Position numbers and translations under genes: made by a program. A DNA stretch of 46,393 nt from Hymenobacter sp. IS2118 (lineage in GTDB: Bacteria; Bacteroidota; Bacteroidia; Cytophagales; Hymenobacteraceae): assembly GCF_000715495.1 (NCBI RefSeq), contig NZ_JNLX01000187.1:1-46393 (forward strand). Reading direction: 5' to 3'. Positions 24,162 to 32,624 of this stretch are shown one piece after another (within the stretch, counting starts at the first letter, position 1; each line of letters starts with the position of its first letter). The notes beneath the pieces were generated by a model, which made no database searches, was not told the DNA's origin, and saw nothing but the letters and a program-made list of their open reading frames with translations.

Positions 24162-24183
24162 ACCGGCCCAGTAGGTAGTTTTG
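24158..24183 (+). promoter_or_regulatory. Predicted P450 promoter
   Basis: TTG at 24158-24160 and TAGTTTTG at 24176-24183 (exact TAnnTTTG) with a 15-base spacer, slightly short. The box is 40 bases before ATG 24224. Confidence 0.5.
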
Positions 24184-24223
24184 ATGACGGCGGCCGGTGT
24201 CGGGCCAGCTTCAGCAACTACTC

Positions 24224-25639
24224 ATGGAAACCCTAAAAACCGAGCAAGCGGCTCCGAAACAAGCGTTTTTACTGCCACGGGTGCCGCGCTGGCGCTCGCT
24301 GCTGCGCTCGTTTGCGCTGGCCAAAGACCCGCTACCGGTGCTCGACGCCACTCTGGCCCGCTACGGCGACACGGTGGAGCTGTTCATCGGCGGGGTTGAG
24401 AAAAGCATCCTCACCCGCGACCCCGGCCTGACCCAGCACATCCTGCAGAAAAACCACCGCAACTACGCCAAATCGAAGTTTACCCAGGGGTTTTCGCGCT
24501 ACATTGGCCACGGCCTGCTCACCAACGAAGGGCCCGACTGGCTGCGGCAGCGCCGGCTTATTCAGCCGGGCTTCCATCGGCAGCGGGTGGCCGGGCTCAC
24601 CGGCCTTATGCAGGAGCTCACGGCCGAAACCCTGGCGCCGCTGGCCGCGCAGGCCGCCAGTGGGGGCGGGGCCGTTGCCGTGCCGGTGCACGAGCTGATG
24701 ACGCGGCTGACGTTCCGCATTATTGCCCGCTCGGTGTTCAGTACCAACTTTCCCGAAGCCGAACTGGACCGGCTGGCCGGGCTGATTACCGAAATTCAGG
24801 CATTTTTCGTGCGCTCCATTCGCCAGCCCTACCTCAAGCCCTGGTTCCGGCTGCGGGGGCAGTTCCGCTACCACGATGCGCTGGCGGCGGAGCTTCGGGC
24901 GCAGCTGGGCGGCTACATTGCCCGGCGCCAGGCAGCCAACCAGCAGCCCAACGCCACGCCACCCGACGACCTGCTGCAAATGCTGCTCGACGTGCGCTAC
25001 GAGGATACCGGCGAGCCCATGACCTCCGACCGCGTGCTCGACGAAGCCCTGATTCTGCTCATCGCCGGCCACGAAACCAGCGCCAACGCCCTCACCTGGC
25101 TCACCTATCTGCTGGCCCACCACCCCGGCGAAGCTGCCGCAATTCGCACCGAGATGAATGCCGTGCTCGCGGGGCGCCCACCCACATTCGAGGACCTGCC
25201 GCGCCTTGGGAAAGCCCTTTTTGCCGTGCAGGAAGCCATGCGCCGCTACCCACCCGCCTGGATGGTAGACCGCGTGGCCCTGGCCGACGACGCCTACAAC
25301 GGCCTCCACATTCCCAAAGGCACGCTGTTTTCGCTGTATTTCTACGGCCTGCACCACGACGAAAAGTATTGGGACGCGCCCGCCGAGTTCCGGCCCGCCC
25401 GCTTTGCGCCCAACCCGGCGCGCCCGGTGCAGCCCTTTGCCTACGTGCCCTTTGGCGGCGGGCCGCGCCTGTGCATCGGCATGCAGTTCGCGCTCACCGA
25501 AATGCAGCTCGTGACCCTGGAGCTGTTGCGGCGCTTTGAGGTGCAGTGGATAGCCGGCCAGCCGCCCGTAACCATGCAGCCGCTCATTACCCTGCGACCC
25601 CGCAACGACTTTCAGGTGCGGCTGCGGTTGGTGGGGTAA
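24224..25639 (+). CDS. Cytochrome P450
   Basis: Heme monooxygenase of 471 residues. The I-helix oxygen-activation motif is AGHETS (A281-S286), the K-helix ExxR is E337-R340 (EAMRRYPP), and the heme-binding loop FGGGPRLCIGMQFAL carries the thiolate ligand C417. PYLKPWFRLRGQFRYHDA and the overall layout resemble the CYP102/CYP4-like branch of fatty-acid or terpenoid hydroxylases common in Bacteroidota. No fused reductase is present and no ferredoxin gene is adjacent, so electron donors must be encoded elsewhere. Substrate unknown. ATG 24224 is chosen; a GTG at 24197 would add nine residues but leave less leader. Confidence 0.95.
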   Translation: METLKTEQAAPKQAFLLPRVPRWRSLLRSFALAKDPLPVLDATLARYGDTVELFIGGVEKSILTRDPGLTQHILQKNHRNYAKSKFTQGFSRYIGHGLLTNEGPDWLRQRRLIQPGFHRQRVAGLTGLMQELTAETLAPLAAQAASGGGAVAVPVHELMTRLTFRIIARSVFSTNFPEAELDRLAGLITEIQAFFVRSIRQPYLKPWFRLRGQFRYHDALAAELRAQLGGYIARRQAANQQPNATPPDDLLQMLLDVRYEDTGEPMTSDRVLDEALILLIAGHETSANALTWLTYLLAHHPGEAAAIRTEMNAVLAGRPPTFEDLPRLGKALFAVQEAMRRYPPAWMVDRVALADDAYNGLHIPKGTLFSLYFYGLHHDEKYWDAPAEFRPARFAPNPARPVQPFAYVPFGGGPRLCIGMQFALTEMQLVTLELLRRFEVQWIAGQPPVTMQPLITLRPRNDFQVRLRLVG

Positions 25640-25683
25640 ATGGTGGCGTACCAGCCGCAGGGCCCCACCCCCGGCCCACGGTG

Positions 25684-26559
25684 CTACGCGTTCAAATGGT
25701 ACGTCAGCACTGGCGGCAGGGCGTTGGTGGCCACGGTTTCGGCGATGCTGGTTTGGAAGAAGCGGCTTAGCCCTGAGCGGGCGTGAGTGGGAATGACCAC
25801 CAAATCGGCATTTATTTGCTGGGCGTATTGCTCGATACCGCTCGTGGTACTGGCCGCACGTACCATTTCTATTTGGATGTTGGACAGCCCCGCCCGCTCG
25901 GCAAAGGCCTGCAGATGCTGCTGCCCCGTGTCGGAATTGGAGCTGGATACAATGTGCAGCAGGTGCACCGTGGCGTTGGGAAAGGCCGCCACTACCCGGC
26001 GCAGGCCGTCGGTAGCGGTAGCCGCCTCTTCGGTGAAATCCGAGGGAAACACAATGCTGCGCACCTCAAACTTGGCTTGCGCGTTCTTTATGGTGAGCAC
26101 CGGGCAGGGCGCCAGGCGAATCATGCGCTCGGTATTTGAACCCACAAAAAAGCCTTCCATGGCGCCGTGGCCCTGGGCGCCCATCACCACCAGGTCGATG
26201 CCGTGCTTCTCCACCGCAGCCAAAATGCCGTCGCCGATGCGCGAAACCTCCACCGTGTCGTGCACTGCTACGCCGGGGGCGAGGCGCTCGGCCTCGTCTT
26301 TCAGCCCAGCCATGCGCTGCTTGGTCACTTCCATCAGTTTGATGGTGAACAGCTCGTCCATGCCGCCGTTGCTGTTGGGCAGCTCCGACCCGTTCACCGG
26401 CCCGCCAAACGTGCTGAAGTTGGCGGTGCCCGACTCCGGCGCTTCAATTACGTGCAGCAGCGTCACGCTGCCGCCCGTGTGCTGGGCCAGCTGCATGGCT
26501 ACCTCAAAAGCGTGGTGCGATTCGGCCGAAAAGTCGGTAGGAACAAGGATGTTTTTCAT
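25684..26559 (-). CDS. Tandem-domain universal stress protein
   Basis: Cytoplasmic UspA-superfamily protein of 291 residues made of two Usp domains. Domain one (1-160) starts MKNILVPTDFSAESHHAFEVA and has the ATP-binding glycine pattern GAQGHGAMEGFFVGSNTER. Domain two (from SIVFPSDFTEEAATA, about 165-291) keeps the fold but its C-terminal loop, PTHARSGLSRFFQTSIAE, is changed, so it may not bind nucleotide. Such proteins act in stress tolerance by unclear means. It is a single gene, converging with P450 at 45 bases. Confidence 0.92.
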   Translation of the reverse strand: MKNILVPTDFSAESHHAFEVAMQLAQHTGGSVTLLHVIEAPESGTANFSTFGGPVNGSELPNSNGGMDELFTIKLMEVTKQRMAGLKDEAERLAPGVAVHDTVEVSRIGDGILAAVEKHGIDLVVMGAQGHGAMEGFFVGSNTERMIRLAPCPVLTIKNAQAKFEVRSIVFPSDFTEEAATATDGLRRVVAAFPNATVHLLHIVSSSNSDTGQQHLQAFAERAGLSNIQIEMVRAASTTSGIEQYAQQINADLVVIPTHARSGLSRFFQTSIAETVATNALPPVLTYHLNA

Positions 26560-26635
26560 GGCGCAGTAAGGGAAAAAGAATTAGCAGCAGCCGTCGTGTT
26601 GCTCACGTCGTGCTCCAGCTATATCAGGATACGAG

Positions 26636-26667
26636 AAAGCCCGGATTTAGGAGTAAATCCGGGCTTT
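26636..26667 (-). terminator. Terminator after the TlpA-like gene
   Basis: Perfect hairpin with arms AAAGCCCGGATTTA and TAAATCCGGGCTTT and loop GGAG, 40 bases past the stop at 26707. Confidence 0.8.
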
Positions 26668-26706
26668 CGAGGCTTGAAAACGTATTTTGCTGATTTGGCC
26701 GTGGTG

Positions 26707-28029
26707 CTATTCTTTCAGTAGCTTGTCCACTTCGCGGTTGAAGCTGGCAACTTCCTCCTCGTAATACTTGCCCGTGCCGGGGCCCGAAAAGCCGGTGTGA
26801 ATTTTCCGCACGACGCCTTTTTTATCCAGGAAAATGGTGGTGGGGAAGGCCAGAAACTGCGCCAGCTGCGGCAACGACTTGGCCACCGAGTCCTTGTTAG
26901 ATACGCCGGCCACGGCCAGCTCGTAGCCGATATTGAACCGCTCGCGCATGTTGCGCAGCCGGGCCGAAGCCACTTTGTAGTCGGGGCTGCGCTCGTAGCC
27001 CAGGCCGATGACTTCCACGCCGCGGCTCTTGTTTTTCTCGTACCACGGCGCCAGGAAGTTGGTTTCGTCCATGCAGTTGGGGCACCACGAGCCCAGGATT
27101 TGGATGACCACCACTTTGCCCTGGTATTTGGGCGCGGTCGGCTCCACCACGCCGCCCTCAAAGATGCTGGGAAACTTGAAATTCAGCCGCGTTTCGCCTT
27201 TTTTGAGGGAAGTGAGGGCGTCGGCATCGGGCAGCTTGGCGTTGGGGTCGAGCACGGCGGTCCAGGTTTCGTGGCCGGACTTGCCGGAGTAAAAGTCGCC
27301 GAACAGCGTGTTGGGCGCGTATTCTTTGGTGATGTCGATGGGTTCCTTCGGTCCGTTGTGGGCCGTGAATAGAAAGGCGTGGCTGCCGTCGAAGGTGCTC
27401 ACGCGCATATTTTGTCCGCTCACTTGGCCGCTGAGGTAACGGTAGTCGCCGGTAGTAGTGAGGAAAGTACCCGTGAGCTTGTCACCCTTCTGGGTGAATA
27501 CGCCGGTGGCCGTGTAGCTCTCCGAGCCTTCGCCAAAAGTGGCCCGCCAGGTGCCACCGAAGCTGCCCGTTTTTTCGGTTGATTGCGCGGTGGCAAACAA
27601 CTCCTGCGCGCCGGCCGAAGCCGTCATCGGCACGCGGTACGAATCCTTGGTATCGTACTTTACCCAGGTGCCTTTCAGCTTGTCCGGGCCGTCGGCGCGC
27701 ACCACCAGCGCGGCATCAAAGCTGTGCAGGCGGATGGTGGTGGAATCGCCGGCCGAGGAAATTTCCTCGCAACGCAGCCGCTCCTCGCCGTCCAGGCCCT
27801 TATTAATGAGGTAGACCACCGGCTTGCCGGCTTCGGTTTTCACCTCAAACAGAAACGGAATTTCCTGGTCCTGGGTGGCCAGCACCCCGCGCCAGGGGCC
27901 GGGCGTGAGCACGGGCGCCGCAGTGCCGCCAGCGGCCGCCGTTTCGGTAGTAGTGGTATTGGACTGGCAGGCGCCCAGACCCAGGCCGAGCACGGCCGTA
28001 GCCAGGAGGCGGAAGGAAAACGTAGTCAT
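26707..28029 (-). CDS. TlpA-family thiol:disulfide lipoprotein, full-length paralogue
   Basis: Envelope lipoprotein of 440 residues. The lipobox GLGACQS follows a short signal peptide, giving a lipidated Cys near residue 21. Residues 35-150 form a conserved N-terminal domain (PWRGVLATQDQEIPFLFEV to GTWVKYDTKDSYRVPMTA), then TGVFTQKGDKLTGTFLTTTG and GDFYSGKSGHETWTAVLDP. The thioredoxin-like domain starts near 285 and holds the active-site pair C316-P-N-C319 (GSWCPNCMDET), with the cis-Pro region FPTTIFLDKKG. It probably reduces or rearranges disulfides in the periplasm. It is the promoter-distal member of three tandem paralogues and the only one retaining the catalytic domain. Confidence 0.9.
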   Translation of the reverse strand: MTTFSFRLLATAVLGLGLGACQSNTTTTETAAAGGTAAPVLTPGPWRGVLATQDQEIPFLFEVKTEAGKPVVYLINKGLDGEERLRCEEISSAGDSTTIRLHSFDAALVVRADGPDKLKGTWVKYDTKDSYRVPMTASAGAQELFATAQSTEKTGSFGGTWRATFGEGSESYTATGVFTQKGDKLTGTFLTTTGDYRYLSGQVSGQNMRVSTFDGSHAFLFTAHNGPKEPIDITKEYAPNTLFGDFYSGKSGHETWTAVLDPNAKLPDADALTSLKKGETRLNFKFPSIFEGGVVEPTAPKYQGKVVVIQILGSWCPNCMDETNFLAPWYEKNKSRGVEVIGLGYERSPDYKVASARLRNMRERFNIGYELAVAGVSNKDSVAKSLPQLAQFLAFPTTIFLDKKGVVRKIHTGFSGPGTGKYYEEEVASFNREVDKLLKE

Positions 28030-28134
28030 AAGTGGTGCAAAAATGCGAAGGGCGTATTGATGGAGTCAACCGGAGTTCACAACTGCTGGTTGCCGCAATA
28101 GGTTGTGGGAAGGGTGGTTGTTCGTATTCAGGTT

Positions 28135-29019
28135 TCAGCGAAACCCTTTGCTGGTAGATGGTCGCTTGGCGGTGGGGTCGAGCACGGCAGTCCAAGTTTC
28201 GTGGCCGGATTTGCCAGAGTAAAAGTCGCCTCTTAAACTAGAGGTTCTTTCCTTGTCCGGCACGGCATCAAAGAGAAAGGCATTATTACCATTAAAAGTG
28301 CTAAGAAGCCAGTGCTGCACTTTATTACGCAGCACGATATTTCCAGCTAAATAACGGTAGTCTCCTGTTTCAGTTAAGAATTTGCCCGTCAAATTATTTT
28401 CTGTTCCATTGTCCTTGACGTTGTATTTGAAAACACCCACTGCGGGATACGTATTGCCCTCACTTCTTCGAAAAGTAACCTTGTAATTTGCACCTTTAAT
28501 CATAGCTTTATTAAATATCGGCAACACCTTTCCCGCTGACCCATCATCTTGATTGAATAGCTCTTTTCCGCCTTCCATCTGCACCTGCGGGTTTTGTTTT
28601 CCTGCCGTGGCCGTCAGCGGCACGCGGTACGGGTCCTTGGTATCATACTTCACCCAAGTGCCTTTCAGCTTGTCCTTACCATCAGCGCGCACCACCAGCG
28701 CGGCATCAAAGGTGTGCAGGCGGATGGTAGTGGAATCGCCGGCCGAGGAAATTTCCTCGCAGCGTAGCCGCTCCTCGCCGTCCAGGCCCTTGTTAATAAG
28801 ATACACCACCGGCTTGCCGGCTTCGGTTTTCACCTCAAACAAAAACGGAATTTCCTGGCCCTGCGTGGCCAGCACCCCGCGCCAGGGGCCGGGCGTGAGC
28901 ACGGGCGCCGCCGCGCCGCCTGCGGCCGCCGTTTCGGTAGTAGTAGGGTTGGACTGGCAGGCGCCCAGGCCCAGGCCGAGCGCGGCGATAGTCAACAGGC
29001 GGAAGGAAACTGTAGTCAT
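28135..29019 (-). CDS. Truncated TlpA-type lipoprotein paralogue without thioredoxin domain
   Basis: Lipoprotein of 294 residues starting at ATG 29019 (MTTVSFRLL; lipobox GLGACQS). Its N-terminal domain is nearly identical to that of the gene at 26707, and GDFYSGKSGHETWTAVLDP near the C-terminus is also shared. It then ends with KRPSTSKGFR instead of entering the thioredoxin domain. The segment between (about residues 140-265) is divergent and more AT-rich than the flanks. It is likely a non-catalytic envelope protein. The 105-base gap to the gene downstream is nearly identical to the gap on its other side, so it arose by segmental duplication. Function unknown. Confidence 0.82.
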   Translation of the reverse strand: MTTVSFRLLTIAALGLGLGACQSNPTTTETAAAGGAAAPVLTPGPWRGVLATQGQEIPFLFEVKTEAGKPVVYLINKGLDGEERLRCEEISSAGDSTTIRLHTFDAALVVRADGKDKLKGTWVKYDTKDPYRVPLTATAGKQNPQVQMEGGKELFNQDDGSAGKVLPIFNKAMIKGANYKVTFRRSEGNTYPAVGVFKYNVKDNGTENNLTGKFLTETGDYRYLAGNIVLRNKVQHWLLSTFNGNNAFLFDAVPDKERTSSLRGDFYSGKSGHETWTAVLDPTAKRPSTSKGFR

Positions 29020-29125
29020 AAGTGGTGCAAAAATGCGAAGGGCGTATTGAATGGAGTCAACCGGAGCCCACAACTGCTGGTTACCTCAATAGGTTGTGGT
29101 AAGGGTGATTGTCCGTTTTCAGGTT

Positions 29126-29980
29126 TCAGCGAAAACCTTTGCTGGTAGATGGTCGCTTGGCGTTGGGGTCGAGGACGGCCGTCCAAGTTTCGTGGCCGGA
29201 CTTGCCGGAGTAGAAGTCGCCTTTCAGGCTACTCAAGCCTATAGAACTATCTACAGCATCAAAAAGGAAAGCGTGATTTCCATCAAAGGACGACAAACGT
29301 ACTCTTGGCTTGCCTTTCGTTTTAACTCGGTTACCAAATAAGCAACGATAGTCGCCACTGGTGGTAAAAAACTCGCCAAATAAGTTGCCTGATTCTGTAT
29401 CAAACCGGAGTACCCCAACCGCAGGGCAGGTTTTGCCCTGTTCATCTTTGAATTCTGCTCTGTAAGTAACAGCTTGCTGATTCTCAAGTCGACTGTCAAA
29501 AGGCAACGTGAACTTGTCGGTTTCTGAAACCTCATCAGGAAAAAGCCGATTGGACAATTCCTCTGTTGGTTCTACTACTGCCGTCATCGGCACGCGGTAC
29601 GAGTCCTGAGCATCGTACTTCACCCAGGTGCCTTTCAGCTTGCCCTCACCCGCATCCCGCACCACGAGCGCGGCGTCAAACGGGTGCAGGCGAATGGTGG
29701 TGGAGTCGCCTGCCGAGGAAATTTCCTCGCAGCGCAGCCGCTCCTCGCCGTCCAGGCCTTTATTAATAAGGTACACTACTGGCTTGCCGGCTTCGGTTTT
29801 TACCTCGAACAAAAACGGAATTTCTTGGCCTTGGGTGGCCAGCACGCCGCGCCAGGGGCCGGGCGTGAGTACGGGCGCGGCATTACCACCAGCGGCTGCC
29901 GTTTCAGTAGTAGGGTTGGACTGGCAGGCGTTCAAGCCCAGCGCGGCCAAAGTCAACCAGCGGGCAATCGAAGTATTCAT
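29126..29980 (-). CDS. Second truncated TlpA-type lipoprotein paralogue
   Basis: Lipoprotein of 284 residues starting at ATG 29980 (MNTSIARWLTLAALGLNACQS). It shares the N-terminal domain with the two genes downstream and has the same GDFYSGKSGHETWTAVLDP plus KRPSTSKGFR ending as its neighbour, with no CxxC and no thioredoxin domain. Its middle (about 135-250) differs from both paralogues and is AT-rich. The upstream region is unlike that of the other two copies, although all three have CATTTTTG about ten bases before the start, one mismatch from the -7 box. This is the first gene in the tandem set. Confidence 0.82.
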   Translation of the reverse strand: MNTSIARWLTLAALGLNACQSNPTTETAAAGGNAAPVLTPGPWRGVLATQGQEIPFLFEVKTEAGKPVVYLINKGLDGEERLRCEEISSAGDSTTIRLHPFDAALVVRDAGEGKLKGTWVKYDAQDSYRVPMTAVVEPTEELSNRLFPDEVSETDKFTLPFDSRLENQQAVTYRAEFKDEQGKTCPAVGVLRFDTESGNLFGEFFTTSGDYRCLFGNRVKTKGKPRVRLSSFDGNHAFLFDAVDSSIGLSSLKGDFYSGKSGHETWTAVLDPNAKRPSTSKGFR

Positions 29981-30152
29981 AAGTAACCGCAAAAATGCAA
30001 ACGGAAGCCCGGCAACTGCGTTCCGTGCCAACAGGTTGCCGCCTGCTGCTGCCTTGCAATGACCCGGCCGCAGTTCCCGCAACCGCTACGCTCAGATAAC
30101 GCCCCGCCCAAATATTGCGTTAAGCTTAGGATAAACGGCTTCTGTAGATTCC

Positions 30153-30171
30153 GGTTAGGTCCAACCTAACC
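30153..30171. promoter_or_regulatory. Dyad symmetry upstream of the aconitase promoter box
   Basis: Arms GGTTAGGT (30153-30160) and ACCTAACC (30164-30171) around CCA form a perfect inverted repeat. It ends eight bases before the -7 box, covering the -33 region, as an operator or activator site would. Confidence 0.55.
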
Positions 30172-30179
30172 CGCAGTAC

Positions 30180-30187
30180 TACATTTG
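30180..30187 (+). promoter_or_regulatory. TACATTTG -7 box of the aconitase gene
   Basis: Exact TAnnTTTG match 29 bases before ATG 30217. No clear TTG lies at -33; the dyad occupies that place, which may mean an activator is required. Confidence 0.55.
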
Positions 30188-30216
30188 CACCAACACCTTA
30201 TTTACCTCCGCATCCT

Positions 30217-32502
30217 ATGGCTTTCGACCTGGAAATGATTCGCGCCGTGTACGCCGGCATGGGTTCCCGCATCGAGGCGGCCCGCACCGCCGTGGCGCGC
30301 CCGCTCACCCTCACCGAGAAAATTCTCTACGCCCACCTGTTTGGCGGCGAAGTAAAGCAAGCGTACGAGCGCGGCGTTTCCTACGTTGATTTTGCCCCCG
30401 ACCGGGTGGCCATGCAGGACGCCACGGCCCAAATGGCGCTGCTCCAGTTTATGCAGGCCGGCAAAGCCACCGTGGCCGTACCCAGCACCGTGCACTGCGA
30501 CCACCTCATTCAGGCTAAAGACGGCGCTACCGAGGATTTGGCCGAAGCCAACTCCGAAAACAAGGAAGTTTACGACTTCCTGGCCTCGGTTTCCAATAAG
30601 TACGGCATTGGCTTCTGGAAGCCCGGCGCCGGCATTATTCACCAGGTAGTGCTCGAAAACTACGCCTTCCCCGGCGGTATGATGATTGGCACCGACTCGC
30701 ACACCCCTAACGCGGGCGGCTTGGGCATGGTGGCCATTGGCGTGGGCGGTGCCGATGCCGTGGACGTGATGGCCAGCATGGCCTGGGAGTTGAAGTTCCC
30801 AAAGGTGATTGGCGTGAAGCTCACCGGCCGTATGAACGGCTGGACTTCGGCCAAAGACGTGATTCTGAAAGTAGCCGGCATCCTGACCGTGAAAGGCGGC
30901 ACGGGCGCCATCGTGGAGTACTTCGGCGACGGCGCCGAGAGCCTCTCGGCCACCGGCAAGGGCACCATCTGCAACATGGGCGCTGAAATTGGTGCCACCA
31001 CGTCGGTATTCTCCTACGACGAGAAGATGGGCGACTACCTGCGCGGCACCGGCCGGGCCGAAATCGCCGAAGCCGCCGCCGCCGTGCGCCAGCACCTGCG
31101 CGCCGACGACGAGGTGTACGCCGACCCCGCCAGGTTCTACGACCAGCTCATCGAAATCGACCTCAACACCCTGGAGCCCTACGTGAACGGCCCATTCACG
31201 CCGGATGCCGCCTGGCCCATCTCCGAGTTTGCCGCTGCCGTAAAGGCCCACGGCTGGCCCGAGAAGCTGGAAGTCGGCCTCATCGGCTCCTGCACCAATT
31301 CGAGCTACGAAGACATCACCCGCGCCGCCAGCATTGCCGCCCAGGCCGTGAGTAAGGGCCTGACGGTGAACGCCGAGTTCACCATTACGCCCGGCTCGGA
31401 GCTGGTGCGCTACACCGTGGCCCGCGACGGCCTCCTCGACACCTTCTCGCAGATGGGCGGCGTGGTGCTGGCCAACGCCTGCGGCCCGTGCATCGGCCAG
31501 TGGGCCCGCCACACCGACGACCCCAAGCGTCGCAACTCCATCATTACCAGCTTCAATCGCAACTTTGCCAAGCGCAACGACGGCAACCCCAACACCCACG
31601 CCTTCGTGGCCTCGCCCGAAATCGTGACGGCCTTCGCCATCGCCGGCAACCTGACTTTTAACCCCCTCACCGACACCCTGCCCGGCGCCAACGGCCCCGT
31701 AAAGCTCGACGAGCCGGTGGGCGTGGAAATGCCGCCCCTCGGCTTTGCCGTGGAAGATGCCGGTTTCCAGGCGCCCGCCGCCGACGGCAGCGGCGTGCAG
31801 GTGCTGGTAAGCCCCAGCTCCGACCGTTTGGAGCTGCTAGAGCCGTTCAAAGCCTGGGAAGGCACCGACCTGAAAGGGTTGCGCCTGCTCATCAAGGCCC
31901 AGGGTAAGTGCACGACGGACCACATTTCGATGGCCGGCCCGTGGTTGAAGTACCGCGGCCACTTGGACAATATCTCCAACAACATGCTCATCGGGGCCAC
32001 CAACGCCTTTAACGGCAAGCCCAACGAGGTGCGCGACTTTTCGACCCAGGGCGACGGCTACACCACCGTGCCCCAGGCCGCGCGGGGCTACAAGAGCATC
32101 GGCATCGGCACGGTAGTGGTGGGCGATGAGAACTACGGCGAAGGCAGCTCGCGCGAGCACGCCGCCATGGAGCCCCGCCACCTCGGCGTGCGCGCCGTGA
32201 TTGTGAAGAGCTTCGCCCGCATCCACGAAACCAACCTGAAAAAGCAGGGCATGCTCGGCCTCACCTTCGATAACAAGGCCGATTACGACCTGATTGAGGA
32301 AGGCGACACCATCGACATCCTCGGCCTGACCAACTTTACGCCCGGCCAGCCCCTGCAGGCCCGCCTGCACCACGCCGACGGCGACACCGACCTCATCACC
32401 CTCAACCACACCTACAACGAGGGTCAAATCGAGTGGTTCAAAGCCGGCTCGGCCCTGAACCTGATTCGCTTGAAGGAAGCAGCAGCCAAAACGACTTTCT
32501 AA
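30217..32502 (+). CDS. Aconitate hydratase, mitochondrial type
   Basis: TCA-cycle enzyme of 761 residues that interconverts citrate and isocitrate through a 4Fe-4S cluster. The cluster ligands are C359 (IGSCTNSSYED), C422 and C425 (NACGPCIGQW). Other family motifs are VHCDHLIQA, MMIGTDSHTPNAGGLGM, FNRNFAKRNDG and, in the swivel domain, GDENYGEGSSREHAAMEPRHLG. Its length and the tail FTPGQPLQARLHHADG are those of the mitochondrial-type aconitase found across Bacteroidota rather than E. coli AcnA or AcnB. Single gene with its own promoter, dyad and terminator. Confidence 0.96.
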   Translation: MAFDLEMIRAVYAGMGSRIEAARTAVARPLTLTEKILYAHLFGGEVKQAYERGVSYVDFAPDRVAMQDATAQMALLQFMQAGKATVAVPSTVHCDHLIQAKDGATEDLAEANSENKEVYDFLASVSNKYGIGFWKPGAGIIHQVVLENYAFPGGMMIGTDSHTPNAGGLGMVAIGVGGADAVDVMASMAWELKFPKVIGVKLTGRMNGWTSAKDVILKVAGILTVKGGTGAIVEYFGDGAESLSATGKGTICNMGAEIGATTSVFSYDEKMGDYLRGTGRAEIAEAAAAVRQHLRADDEVYADPARFYDQLIEIDLNTLEPYVNGPFTPDAAWPISEFAAAVKAHGWPEKLEVGLIGSCTNSSYEDITRAASIAAQAVSKGLTVNAEFTITPGSELVRYTVARDGLLDTFSQMGGVVLANACGPCIGQWARHTDDPKRRNSIITSFNRNFAKRNDGNPNTHAFVASPEIVTAFAIAGNLTFNPLTDTLPGANGPVKLDEPVGVEMPPLGFAVEDAGFQAPAADGSGVQVLVSPSSDRLELLEPFKAWEGTDLKGLRLLIKAQGKCTTDHISMAGPWLKYRGHLDNISNNMLIGATNAFNGKPNEVRDFSTQGDGYTTVPQAARGYKSIGIGTVVVGDENYGEGSSREHAAMEPRHLGVRAVIVKSFARIHETNLKKQGMLGLTFDNKADYDLIEEGDTIDILGLTNFTPGQPLQARLHHADGDTDLITLNHTYNEGQIEWFKAGSALNLIRLKEAAAKTTF

Positions 32503-32533
32503 TATCAAAAGTCGATTTTAGCGCTTAAGCAGC

Positions 32534-32564
32534 AACGGCCGCCTCAGTATTCTGGGGCGGCCGT
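32534..32564 (+). terminator. Aconitase terminator
   Basis: Hairpin with arms AACGGCCGCC(T)CAG and CTG(G)GGCGGCCGTT and a four-base loop, followed by TTTGTTT. Confidence 0.8.
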
Positions 32565-32624
32565 TTTGTTTATATTCGCCGAGCTTTCAGGGTGCGTAAT
32601 GCGCTGCAAATAAACTTATAGCCC

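Noticed and set aside
30202..31599. An open frame of about 465 codons antisense to aconitase
   Set aside because: Aconitase motifs fix the coding strand; the antisense product has no domain.
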